The notes below the pieces were generated by a model, which saw nothing but the letters and a program-made list of their open reading frames with translations, did no database searches and was not told where the DNA came from. From Tremella fuciformis (Eukaryota; Basidiomycota; Tremellomycetes; Tremellales; Tremellaceae), in assembly GCA_032768795.1 (NCBI GenBank), contig CP136494.1:124001-188000 (forward strand): DNA of 64,000 nt, in the 5' to 3' direction. Shown here piece after piece: positions 9,501 through 18,900 of this stretch (position 1 is its first letter; the number at the start of each line of letters is the position of its first letter). The translations under genes and the position numbers were made by a program.

Positions 9501-11523
9501 AACCGAGGCGATGGCTAGCAGCGACAGGGCAGAGTGGATTGCCGCCATGGAGAAAGAGATCTCGAACATTGAGAGTAAGGGGACGTGGCGCGAGGTAAAG
9601 CTGCCTGAAGATCGCAGAGCAGTCGGTACGCGTTGGGTATTCAAGGTCAAAACCGATGCGGACGGCAATGTCATCAAACACAAGGCTCGGCTCGTCGCAC
9701 AGGGTTTCTCGCAGGTGCCGGGTGTCGACTTTGAAGAGACGTTTGCGCCCGTAGGCCGCCTGGGATCCCTGAGGCTCTTGCTCGCAGCCGCTGCAGCCGA
9801 CTGCATGATCGTCGCACAGGCTGATGTGGAGGGCGCCTACTTGAACAGTCCTATTGATACCGAGGTCTACATTCGGTATCCGGACGGTATGCGGCGGAGG
9901 CCAGGCTGCGACGCTCTGTTGCTCCAAAAGAGTTTATACGGCCTGAAGCAGTCAGCGAGGAACTGGTGGGAGGAGCTAGGACGGGTCTTACGTCGACAGG
10001 GCTTCCAGAGGACGAATGGTGACTGGGGACTGTATGTGCGACAGTCTCAAGGCCGAACCGTGCTTGTTTTGGTCTATGTCGACGACATCGTGATTGCCGC
10101 ATCGTCGCAGGGGGAGATAGACGCCCTGTGGACCGCTCTCAAGGCCGAGTGGACAATCACTGTCATAGGGGAAGTCGGCACCGTGCTCGGGATGAAGGTG
10201 TCGCAGGACAAGGCTAGGCGGACGGTCTGGCTGAGTCAGCCCGCATACATCGACAGAGTGCTCGAGCGCTTCCCGGAGCACACGAGCAGACGCTCACGGT
10301 CAACACCGTTGCCGCAGGACGCCAAGATCGATGCAGAGGACGTGTCGACAGCCTTAACGCCCTATCAAGAACTCGTTGGGTGTCTCCTATGGCTAGCGGG
10401 CTGCACCCGCCCGGACGTCATGTTCGCAGCCTCGTATCTATCTCGAGCGCTCGCGGCACCTACCCGTCAGCATTGGGACCTCGCACAAGGCGTCCTGACT
10501 TACCTAGCCCACACACGGACTGTCGGGCTCAGGCTGGGCGGCAGCGACGGTGAGCTGCAGGGCTGGGTAGATTCGGACTGGGCGGGTTGTAAGGACACGC
10601 GGCGGTCTACCACAGGCTGGTTGATGGAGTTCAGAGGGTCGGCGATCACCTGGTTGTCTCGCAGACAGGCCACGGTCTCGACATCGACAGTTGAGGCCGA
10701 ATACATCGCTGTAGCCGAGGCTGCGAAGGAAGCGGTTTGGCTCAGGAATCTGCTCTGTGAGCTAGGACTCGAGCAGAGATCGCCAACGCCGCTCTCCTGC
10801 GACAACCAGGGGTCTATCAGACTCGCAGGACAGCCTACCACTCACTCTCGGACCAAACATATCGATATAAAGCATCATCTGATCCGGGAACTTGTTGACA
10901 CAGGCAAAGTCAGCCTGCGGTACGTCAGCTCTGCAGACCAGAAGGCGGACATCCTCACCAAATCGCTCCCCGCGGCTGCGCACGCCCGCCATTTTGAAGC
11001 CCTGGGTCTGGGGCGTCCGCCCGCCGGGGCGGAGCGCGCTGTCGTCCACCTAGCGGCCGCAGTCAGCGATCTAGAAGACGTCGACGGTAGCGAGAAGACG
11101 TTGAATGACAAAGTCAGTCGCGCTCCGATTCATCCGCCACACCACGTGGCCGAGCCAAAACGCCGAAATGCCGCTAGTCGAACCCATCAGCTTCATTGGC
11201 AACGCTTTACTGCATGCGCACAAGGTATCAGAGACTGCATGCATGCAGGGGGAGCTGGAGAGTATCAAGGAGGATCAGGGCTACCGGCAGACACCAAGAT
11301 CATCGATTTTGGGTCGGTATTGATGGAGGACGGCCTGACGCCCTCTCATCAGCCTGAAGGAGATAGGACTCAGAACCGTGCGACGCTCGCGACGTGCGAT
11401 CTCGGGCCTATATCGTCCTGGAGCGAAGATCAACAGGCTTGGGGATGCCCGGCAGCTCCTTGGCACAACCGCCAGACCTGCTGCGGCCACCTGCAGCCTG
11501 CAGACTTCGAGGGGGAGTGTTGA
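6514..11523 (+). CDS. Copia-A1 gag-pol polyprotein
   Basis: A 1669-residue Ty1/Copia polyprotein that would form the particle and copy and integrate the element. Start chosen at the first ATG followed by SATRVNIDAIPKL, because Copia-A2 has the same ATG and N-terminus; the frame stays open upstream without an ATG. Order by residue: gag 1-250; zinc knuckle CRHCGKKGHWERDC near 257; aspartic protease WVLDSGATDH near 400; GAG-pre-integrase HQRLGH...CEVC near 535-575; integrase D,D,E in DVDITGPF, RSDGGGEF and NGAAERT; reverse transcriptase near 1020-1260 with LVYVDDIV; RNase H with STVEAEYIAVAE and KHIDIKHH. After RNase H there is an unusual extension of about 180 residues, and the stop codon lies in the first six bases of the 3' LTR. 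No frameshift or stop. Confidence 0.96.
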   Translation: MSATRVNIDAIPKLSHDPSSYAPWRAAVEVALQLGDCWNAALGLDLEPGRVAATERRTRAGSVMPTGSEAGGLSSEDKKDWERWQARESRAQAMLKGTVSEAVRLDIEDLLAAVDMWKYCDKMHEADLLENQRIVHARLWTLDLRGDASADEMSAHVETFSKAISDGKRVGIVLSDTERAQRFLATILDPAFNIVRAELAPIAKDKQSWAVVLSKYTTEIARRRARPPQRQGNGGKPLAMAVERRPRFERDKTNDECRHCGKKGHWERDCRKKAAELQRGGLQGRGGRSARQRGGRSERKGVQDRQDTAAAADKRITIPPKADSGLLAAALEVDMDPWAGLTVAATEWAELDDDSDDRIVFPDQLDDPWFEDESAEASNDALFTADTLQVESEAVEPVWVLDSGATDHLTPHRSILKRVRRLEAPRVFGLASDTGTMQAIEVGEVDLVLSSGQRLTLRDVYHVPTARISLCSLSRLLRWGWRADLKGDGGTLERRQERLALRKRGSLWTVRLGTTRPTILLTTAVDTRSPLEAEHQRLGHIGVERLKELGRKDLLTEPWRAYKDDPFVTAACEVCARTKITRPPKAGDAPLLRGGGNGVGVDVDITGPFETSIDGCENMLVAIERSSKVLGVVPIGRKSEAFDALRKFLAKIERQLGDRVRVIRSDGGGEFDSLEARAFYQSAGIQHYMTPRYTPELNGAAERTIRTIKDMTAAMLADSRLPHSYWSFAARYAAVIIMKLSVSARTGLSAWSALTGRERGLESVLRFGQRCHAQIPSQIRRKASFTQERGEACRVLGQSEAQSGWIVQLDATGEIAHRRDVKVLEMSKDDGADFGHVTQSDQAQLIPIGSMGGKIASHSSRDDDRDDLKTSEGQQDSGQAQKNVAGAEISEEELTINDPAPIIPNTPEQPRVPRSSRLPIATNRSRIPVAERWTYVPVVETPPAPPAATNTVGRPVREKRPPPKFGAIAERLHSPFAFLSANAADGPVMPVDPRNLTEAMASSDRAEWIAAMEKEISNIESKGTWREVKLPEDRRAVGTRWVFKVKTDADGNVIKHKARLVAQGFSQVPGVDFEETFAPVGRLGSLRLLLAAAAADCMIVAQADVEGAYLNSPIDTEVYIRYPDGMRRRPGCDALLLQKSLYGLKQSARNWWEELGRVLRRQGFQRTNGDWGLYVRQSQGRTVLVLVYVDDIVIAASSQGEIDALWTALKAEWTITVIGEVGTVLGMKVSQDKARRTVWLSQPAYIDRVLERFPEHTSRRSRSTPLPQDAKIDAEDVSTALTPYQELVGCLLWLAGCTRPDVMFAASYLSRALAAPTRQHWDLAQGVLTYLAHTRTVGLRLGGSDGELQGWVDSDWAGCKDTRRSTTGWLMEFRGSAITWLSRRQATVSTSTVEAEYIAVAEAAKEAVWLRNLLCELGLEQRSPTPLSCDNQGSIRLAGQPTTHSRTKHIDIKHHLIRELVDTGKVSLRYVSSADQKADILTKSLPAAAHARHFEALGLGRPPAGAERAVVHLAAAVSDLEDVDGSEKTLNDKVSRAPIHPPHHVAEPKRRNAASRTHQLHWQRFTACAQGIRDCMHAGGAGEYQGGSGLPADTKIIDFGSVLMEDGLTPSHQPEGDRTQNRATLATCDLGPISSWSEDQQAWGCPAAPWHNRQTCCGHLQPADFEGEC
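11509..11517 (+). promoter_or_regulatory. Copia-A1 polypurine tract
   Basis: GAGGGGGAG directly before the 3' LTR, the expected plus-strand primer. It lies inside the coding frame (FEGEC). The same tract precedes the Copia-A2 3' LTR. Confidence 0.8.
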
Positions 11524-11681
11524 ACAATAGGCCCCGAGGACCCCGAGGACGCCTCATAGGGTCAGAATTGCCTCTTGCGGCCAAATGAGTAACCTTATGT
11601 AGATGGCTTGATCAGAGCGACTGCTCATATATGTAGAACTGCAGAGAGGGACGAATGCATGGCTCTCATCGTTGTGTAACA
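11518..11681 (+). repeat. Copia-A1 3' LTR
   Basis: Identical to the 5' LTR. Its first six bases, TGTTGA, supply the last Cys codon and the stop of gag-pol. Confidence 0.95.
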
Positions 11682-11686
11682 ATCCT

Positions 11687-12369
11687 CACGGTAAAGCACA
11701 GCCCGGCAGCTAGTATTGTTCCCGAGATATCGATTTATCATTTTCGGCAAACCGCAAATTTGGAGTTGAGTCTTCCAACACCAGAAAATCGATTTCTCGC
11801 CCATTACTCCACCGATCCGCCTGCCGTTCCTACACAACATTAAGGCTACTACAGGCTATGTTCCAGCACCGGCAGAGCACAATTGACCAACTCGTTCTCG
11901 AGTAATTCCATCATTCCTGGAATCGGATTTCCGATTTCTCAACAACATCGCTTCTGCCCTATCGCTGGGCGAAATCGCGGCCTGCTGGGCTTGGCAGGTG
12001 AAGGCAAACGTCCTGGCCGGTCTAGGTTACACCGAGGGAGTTCAAGCAAATCCGGACTTGGCTCTGCAGAAATCAATTCTAGGCCGATCCCTAGCATTGC
12101 TGGAGCACCCAGGAGGTCGTACACCGTTCCGGTGGCCGCAGAATCCAGTGAAACCTGGTGGGCAGCCTCTGAGCCTCTGGCAATTCAAGCTGCTCTCGCT
12201 TTCAGCTGAGTCTCTTTGAGAGTCTCATTCAAACTTTTGCGATTGCAGCTGACACTCGCATATTTAAAATTTCTCCTTCGCACACGATATACCTCCTACC
12301 GGTCCACCTTACCCCTCTTAACGGCAACCCAATCGGTGCGGCCGTTCTCGAGATATAATTATCGGCAGA
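11687..12369 (+). other. E1 leader, second part
   Basis: Continues the Copia-B leader from the Copia-A1 site to the gag ATG; with 5638-6004 it totals 1050 nt, as in E3 and E6. Holds GCATATTTAAAATTTCTCC about 100 nt before the ATG, present with small changes in the other copies. Small frames here differ between copies, so I treat it as untranslated. Confidence 0.75.
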
Positions 12370-13562
12370 ATGGAGGAGAGCGAAATCAAAATCAAAGTTG
12401 TTACTTTGAAAGGCAGCGATAATTATCCTCAATGGGAATCGCATATCGCCACCACACTCATGGGCAAGGGCCTACTTGCCTGTATCAGAACCGAACCGAT
12501 TTCGCCCATTTCAGCTGCAGACCAGCTCAAATTCGATAAATCGTTTGCGATAATTTTTCAGAGCCTCTCTGAGACCGTCCAGGCTGCTCTACCGGCTACA
12601 GTCAAAGATTGGACGTCCCCATCACCCAAATCGCTTTGGGACGAGTTAAAACGGCAGCATTCCGCCTCTACTGGTGCCAGGCAGGCCGCTCTATTCCAAT
12701 CTCTTGCCAGGGCCTCAATTATCGATGGAGAAGATCCGATGCCGATTCTAGCAGCCCAGCAGAGCGCCCACACTCAGCTCAACAGCTCTGGCGAAATTAT
12801 TTCCGATAAAATCCTTGCTTTCTGCATGACTCTTGCTCTCCCTGAGTCATATGCGACCACAAAGCAGAATTTATGGATGCGACAGCCTCTCAGCTCTTCA
12901 GAGGTCAAATCGGCAGTCCAGGCTGAATATGAGAGGCGGAAAAATTCCGATTCAGCATCAGCTCTTGCTGCAGCAAGGAGACCGGTTCCATTCAAGCAGA
13001 ATCGTCCAAAAGAATCGAAATATTGCGATTATCATAAATCGCACTCTCACAACAATTCAGAGTGCAGAAATCAGCAAAGTCGGCCACAGAAAATTCAGCC
13101 CAAAGCCGAAATCGCATCCGTCAATGTTCCTATCGATACCGACATTGGTCCAGCATCTGCCTTCCATGCCACAGCGACCGCATCAGCCTACCTTGCGAAA
13201 TGCGACCGCTATGAATTTATTATCGATTCTGGAGCAACACATCACATGTGTAATGATGCTCAAATGCTGTCGGATCTCAAACCGACTCAGAAACTGCAAG
13301 TCCGGTTTGGCAATTCAGCACACTTGCCCTGCAACATGATTGGCACTCTCCACCTTGCCGGAATTCCTTTTCCAGGGTGTCTATATATTCCTGGGCTGGA
13401 TCGGAACCTGATCTCGGTGTCTGCAACTCCACAAAGCCTAGGATGGAAATTTTCGGCCGGAAATGCAATTTTGTGCCAAAACAGTACCGGAAATTCTTTT
13501 CTCACAGCCCCAAAGCGATCCGGTCTATATATATATCAGGAGGCAAGCGCATCAGCCAATAT
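12370..13562 (+). pseudogene. E1 gag-pol, first part (split by E2)
   Basis: Starts MEESEIKIKVV as in E3, E5 and E6. Covers gag, the zinc knuckle of form C-x2-H-x4-H-x4-C, and the protease active site IIDSGATHH, up to residue 397. E2 then interrupts at aatat. The frame resumes at 35585 with no loss of phase (GCC AAT AT joined to C GCT TCC). The copy was intact before E2 arrived. It now ends two codons into the E2 LTR. Confidence 0.9.
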
Positions 13563-13724
13563 TGTCGGATGAATAAGAAGTGCATAGAGACATCTGTACT
13601 GCTCAGAGAGCAAGGAAAGCGACGCTACAGAGTTTCCTTATGTAATAGGAAAGAGCTGGAAGCGATGTGGCAGTGTGGCAGTGTGGCAGTGTGGCACAGA
13701 TCAGTATTGCTCACAATTCCGACA
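13563..13724 (-). repeat. E2 3' LTR
   Basis: TGTCGGATGAATAAG to CAATTCCGACA as read on the plus strand. 162 bp instead of 152 because the GTGGCAGT repeat is present one extra time. Identical to 35418-35579. Confidence 0.92.
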
Positions 13725-13731
13725 CTCCCAC

Positions 13732-14738
13732 TCAATCTGATCTTTGCTGAACTCCAAGTAACTCCCTCAGCCTGTTGAATACCTCTGCTGGGAGCGATTT
13801 GGTGAGGAGATCCGCCATGTTTTCAGCTGATGGCACATGGGACAGTGTCACTGTGTTGTCCTCCACCTTTTCTCTGACAAACTTGTGTCTCATATCAATG
13901 TGCTTTGACTTGTCATGGTTGACTGGGTTCTTTGACAGGGCAATTGCTCCATTGTTGTCGTTTAGAATTGGCAATGGGTGTTCCAGTTCAAGCTGGAGAT
14001 CACTGAGAAGTTGCCTGAGCCAGATGGCTTGCCTGGTCGCTTCAGAAGAGGCCATAAGCTCTGCTTCTGTGGTAGAGAGCGCCACTGTGTTTTGTCGCCG
14101 ACTTTTCCAGGCCACAACTCCACCATAGACCTTGAAAATGTAGCCTGTGGTCGATCTCCTTGTGTCTAAATCGCCTCCCCAGTCTGCATCTGCATAGCCC
14201 AAAGCAATCCTGTTGGAGTTCTCTTTGTTGAAAGTCAAACAAAGGTCTGTGGTGCCTCTGATGTACCGAAGTAGATGTTTGGCCGCTTTCCAGTGCTCTG
14301 TGTTGTATTTGGATATATATCTGGATAGCAAAGAAGCTGGGAAAGCGAGATCCGGCCTTGTGATTGTTGAGGCATAAAGAATGGCTCCCACTGCTTGAGC
14401 ATAAGGGTAATGTTTTGCCTCCTCAAACTCGGTATCTGTGGCTGGAATTGGGCGAAAGTTGGTAGGCAGAGGAGTTCTGGCTGGGTTGCAGTCACTCATA
14501 CCAAACCGGTCCAAAATTGACTCCAAATAATGTTCTTGACTCATGAACAGCTTGTTTTGAGTCCGATCTCGATGTATATTGAATCCTAGGAAATAGGAGA
14601 CAGGTCCTGAGTCCTTGCACTCAAATTCTGAGTTGAGAGCGATTTTGAAAGCGTCCAGATATTGTCTGTTGTTGCAAGCAATTAACTGATCATCCACATG
14701 TACTGAGAGCATGAGGAAATTGCCATTTTCGAATTTGT
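13732..14738 (-). pseudogene. E2 gag-pol, fourth part (RT C-terminus and RNase H)
   Basis: Runs from FENGNFLMLSVHVDDQL to the terminal LLGVQQRSD and stop. Contains the RT catalytic motif in the form HVDD and RNase H motifs DADWGGD, STTEAELMASSEA and HIDMRHK. E3 sits between this part and 20372, at tttgt. No stop or frameshift inside. Confidence 0.92.
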
Positions 14739-14890
14739 TGTCGGAATTGTGAGCAATACTGATCTGTGCCACACTGCCACACTGCCACATCGCTTTATTC
14801 CTTTCCTATTACATAAGGAAACTCTTGTAGCTTCGCTTTTCCTGCTCTGAGAGCAGGGAACTGTCTCTATGCACTTCATATCATCCGACA
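14739..14890 (+). repeat. E3 5' LTR
   Basis: TGTCGGAATT to ATCCGACA, identical to 20215-20366 and followed directly by the GGTTATGAGCCTG primer site (14891-14903). Confidence 0.93.
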
Positions 14891-15942
14891 GGTTATGAGC
14901 CTGAATCGCATCCGATTCGCCTGCGGACAAGTGACATAATAGAGCTCGACGTGCTCTTTCACGAGGTATCCACGGATCTCCGGTAGCTTCAGCGGTTCAC
15001 CTGCAATCGCCTTTGCCAATTACACGGCTTCCGGCACACCTCCCTCCCTACCTACCATCTCTGTCGCTTCACCTACAAGCGCCAGAACGACACAGCACCC
15101 TTTCAACAGTGCCAACTCACGTCTTACGGCCCCTGAAGAGCCCAGCACTCACAGAAGGCCGAGATAACGGACGTTTACAACTTGGACGATTTCTCGCGTT
15201 CTACCAGCCCGATCGGTCTCTCGGTTTTACACAGCACTTGTGATCACTGCGTCTACCGTTCCTGTAAAGGATTTCGCAGTGCGGGGTGCTGTTCTGGAGA
15301 TATCAATTTATCATTTCCGGTAGACTGCAAATTTGGAGTTGAGTCTTCTCAAACCAAGAAATCAATTTCTCGTCCACCGCTGCACCGATCTGCCTGCCGT
15401 TCCTACACAACATAGTGGCAACTGCAAGCTATACTTCAGCCTTGGCAGAGCGAAATCGGCCCACTCGTTCTCGAGTTATCGCCTCATCACTGCAATCGGA
15501 TTTTCCGATCTCTCTATCCATTGCTTCTCTGCCCTATCGCTGGGTGAAATCGCGGCTTGCTGGGCTTGGCAGGTGAAGGCAAATCCTGGCCGGTTCAGGT
15601 TACATCGAGGGGGTTCGAGCAAATCCGGACTTGGCTCTGCAGGAAATAGGATTTGGGCCGATTCCCTGCTTATTTCAGCAACCAGGAGGTCGTACACCGT
15701 TCCGGTGGCCGCAGAATCCAGTGAAACCTGGTGGGCAGCCTCTGAGCCTCTGGCAATTCAAGCTGCTCTCGCTTTCAGCTGAGTCTCTTTGAGAGTCTCA
15801 TTCAAACTTTTGCGATTGCAGCTGACACTCGCATATTTAAAATTTCTCCTTCGCACAGGATATACCTCCTACCAGCCTACATTACCTCTCTCAACGACAA
15901 CCCAATCGGCTTGGCAGTTCTCGAGATATAATTATCGGCAGA
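14891..15942 (+). other. E3 leader with primer site
   Basis: 1052 nt from the primer site to the gag ATG, homologous throughout to the E1, E2, E5 and E6 leaders. Several short frames exist but their reading frames are not kept between copies. Confidence 0.8.
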
Positions 15943-18900
15943 ATGGAGGAGAGCGAAATCAAAATCAAAGTTGTTACTTTGAAAGGCAGCGATAATTATC
16001 CTCAATGGGAATCGCATATTGCCACCACCCTCATGGGCAAGGGACTGCTTGCCTGCATCAGAACCGAGCCGATTTCGCCAATTTCAGCTGCAGACCAGCT
16101 CAAATTCGATAAATCGTTTGCGATAATTTTCCAGAGCCTCTCTGAGACGGTCCAGGCTGCTCTACCGGCTACAGTCAAAGATTGGACCTCCCCATCACCC
16201 AAATCGCTTTGGGACGAGTTGAAACGGCAGCATTCCGCCTCTACTGGTGCCAGGCAGGCCGCTCTATTCCAATCTCTTGCCAGGGCCTCAATTATCGATG
16301 GAGAAGATCCGATGCCGATTCTAGCAGCCCAGCAGAGCGCCCACACTCAGCTCAACAGCTCTGGCGAAATTATTTCCGATAAAATCCTTGCTTTCTGCAT
16401 GACTCTTGCTCTCCCTGAGTCATATGCGACCACAAAGCAGAATTTATGGATGCGACAGCCTCTCAGCTCTTCAGAGGTCAAATCGGCAGTCCAGGCTGAA
16501 TATGAGAGGCGGAAAAATTCCGATTCAGCATCAGCTCTTGCTGCAGCAAGGAGACCGGTTCCATTCAAGCCAAATCGCCCCAGAGATATGTCAAAATACT
16601 GCGATCATCACCGGATTCATGGCCACAGCAATGCAGAATGTCATAATCAACAAAATCGGATCAAGCAGACACAAAGAATTTTGCCCAAGGCCGAAATCGC
16701 ATCACTCAGCGCTCCTATCGATACCGACATAGGCCCAGCAGCTGCTTTCAACGCTGTAGCGACCGCATCAGCCTATCATGCAAAATGCGACCGCTATGAA
16801 TTTATTATCGATTCTGGTGCAACACATCACATGTGTAATGATGCTCAAATGCTGTCGGATCTCAAACCGGCTCAGAAAATGCAAGTCAGGTTTGGCAATT
16901 CAGCCCATTTGCCTTGCAATATGACCGGTACGCTCCACATTGCCGGAATCGCTTTTCCAGGCTGTCTATATATTCCTGGGCTTGATCGGAACCTCATCTC
17001 GGTCTCTGCAACTCCACAAGGCCTGGAATGGAAATTTGCGGCCGGAATTGCAAAGCTATGCGATCTCAAGTCTGGAGACCATGTTATCACAGCTCCCAAG
17101 CGATCCGGTCTCTTCATATATCAGGAGGCAAGCGCATCAGCCAATATCGCTTCTACAGCTGAATTGCAAGATATCCATGAGCGACTTGGCCATTTGAATA
17201 TATCTGCAGTCATGAGGGTCATCAGGAGTGGAAGAATGGGCGATATCGGAATTTCAGCATCAGATGCAAAGTCATTCCAGTGCCAGAGCTGCATTTTGGG
17301 CAAAACCGGCCGACTGCCATCATTACCAAGCGATATCAGAGCATCTACACCGCTTGAGATTGTCCACATTGATTTATGGGGCCCTGCCAGAGTGCCATCA
17401 ATTAATGGAGCTCGACATTTCCTCACTTGTTATGATGATTTCACAAGGAAATCGCATTTGTACTTCCTCAAGCAGAAATCTGGAGCATTTGAAGCAATTC
17501 AGCAATATATTGCGTTAGTTGAACGCCAGCTATCCACCAAAGTCAAAACAATCAGATCCGACAATGGTGGTGAATTCTCTTCAAATCAGTGGAAACAATT
17601 CATGAGAAATCACGGAATTCAGCACATTCAAGTCCCACCAGATGCGCACACTCAAAATGGCCGAGTTGAGCGATTACACCTCACAATATTGAATGGAGTC
17701 AGAACTGTGCTTGTTCATTCCGGTCTACCTCAAAATCTTTGGGCTGAAGCGGCAAATTATATAGCCTACACTCGGAATCGCACACCCTGTGGCCCAAAGC
17801 AGGAGATTCCTGAAGACAAATGGCAAAATCGAAATTGCCAAATTACACACCTTCAACCATTTGGCTGCAAGGCATTTTTCCGAAATCATACAGAGAAGAA
17901 TAAGCTTGCACCAAGATATCAAGAGGGGATCCTTGTGGGGTATCAAGAGGCCACCAACAATTACCGGATATATTCCAAAGTGACCGGCAGCATCACAATC
18001 AGCCGGGATGTTATTTTTGCAAACACAGAATTCAATTCAGAGCAAATTGAAATTCCGGAATTGGAACTTAAGGATTTACAGCCTCAAATCGAGTCCGATA
18101 AATCTGTCCTTTTGCAGGAAGATAGTCTGCAGGAGCCTCTACCGCCACCGAAACAGGGAATGCAGGAGGTAGAGCGGTTCTTTCAAAATTTGGCAAATGA
18201 GCAGCAAAACAACAAACAAGCTCCAAAAGTGATTGAAAGAGATCATCATCGCCAAATTGCTGCAGAACAACGCGCTTCTGCTGCTCCACCGATACTGCAG
18301 CAAGGGGGGCATAATGGCGATAATCCCAGCGATATCTCAAGCGACTCAGACTCATCAGATGAGCTGAATTTACGAGATGATGAGGAATTTGAGGGAGCCA
18401 ACATTGCCTATGCCTTACTTGCAACCAATATACCTCAAACATACTTGCAAGCGCGCAATTCTGGCGAGTGGGAGCACTGGAAGTCAAGTATGGACTCAGA
18501 GCTTGCAAAAATGGACAAATATCGAGTCTGGGAGGTTGTGGACCGCTCAAATCAAAGAGTTCTCAAAGGCAAATGGGTCTACACTCGAAAAATTGATGGT
18601 GAAACCGGTCAACCTTCAACCTACAAGGCCAGATTTGTTGCCAAGGGCTATTCTCAAATTGAAGGACTCGATTTCAACGAGTTATTTGCTTCTGTTGCGC
18701 ACAAAGACACCATCAGAGTTTTCCTGGCATTGGTCAATCACTTCAACATGGAGTGTGACCAAGTAGACATCATTGCAGCCTTCCTCAATGGCGATTTAGA
18801 GGAGGAAATATATATGGAACCACCAGAGGGCTCCAACATTCCTGCAGGCAAAATTTTGCGACTTAGAAAATCGCTTTATGGTCTCAAGCAATCTCCTAGA

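Larger units (their letters stand above)
6005..11681 (+). mobile_element. Intact Copia-A1 retrotransposon
   Basis: Identical 164-bp LTRs (6005-6168 and 11518-11681) and a perfect 5-bp target duplication atcct (6000-6004 and 11682-11686). It has one uninterrupted gag-pol frame, a primer site after the 5' LTR and a polypurine tract before the 3' LTR. GC content is clearly higher than in the surrounding Copia-B sequence. All required parts are present and the LTRs have not diverged, so it inserted very recently and may be active. Confidence 0.95.

Noticed and set aside
9132..9806. 224-codon minus-strand frame opposite the Copia-A1 integrase-RT linker
   Set aside because: The composition mirrors codon bias of the intact plus-strand pol, and no independent evidence supports it.
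15013..15782. Leader-encoded proteins in Copia-B (for example 149 codons at 15333-15782)
   Set aside because: The same leader in E1, E5 and E6 breaks or shifts these frames, so they are not conserved proteins.
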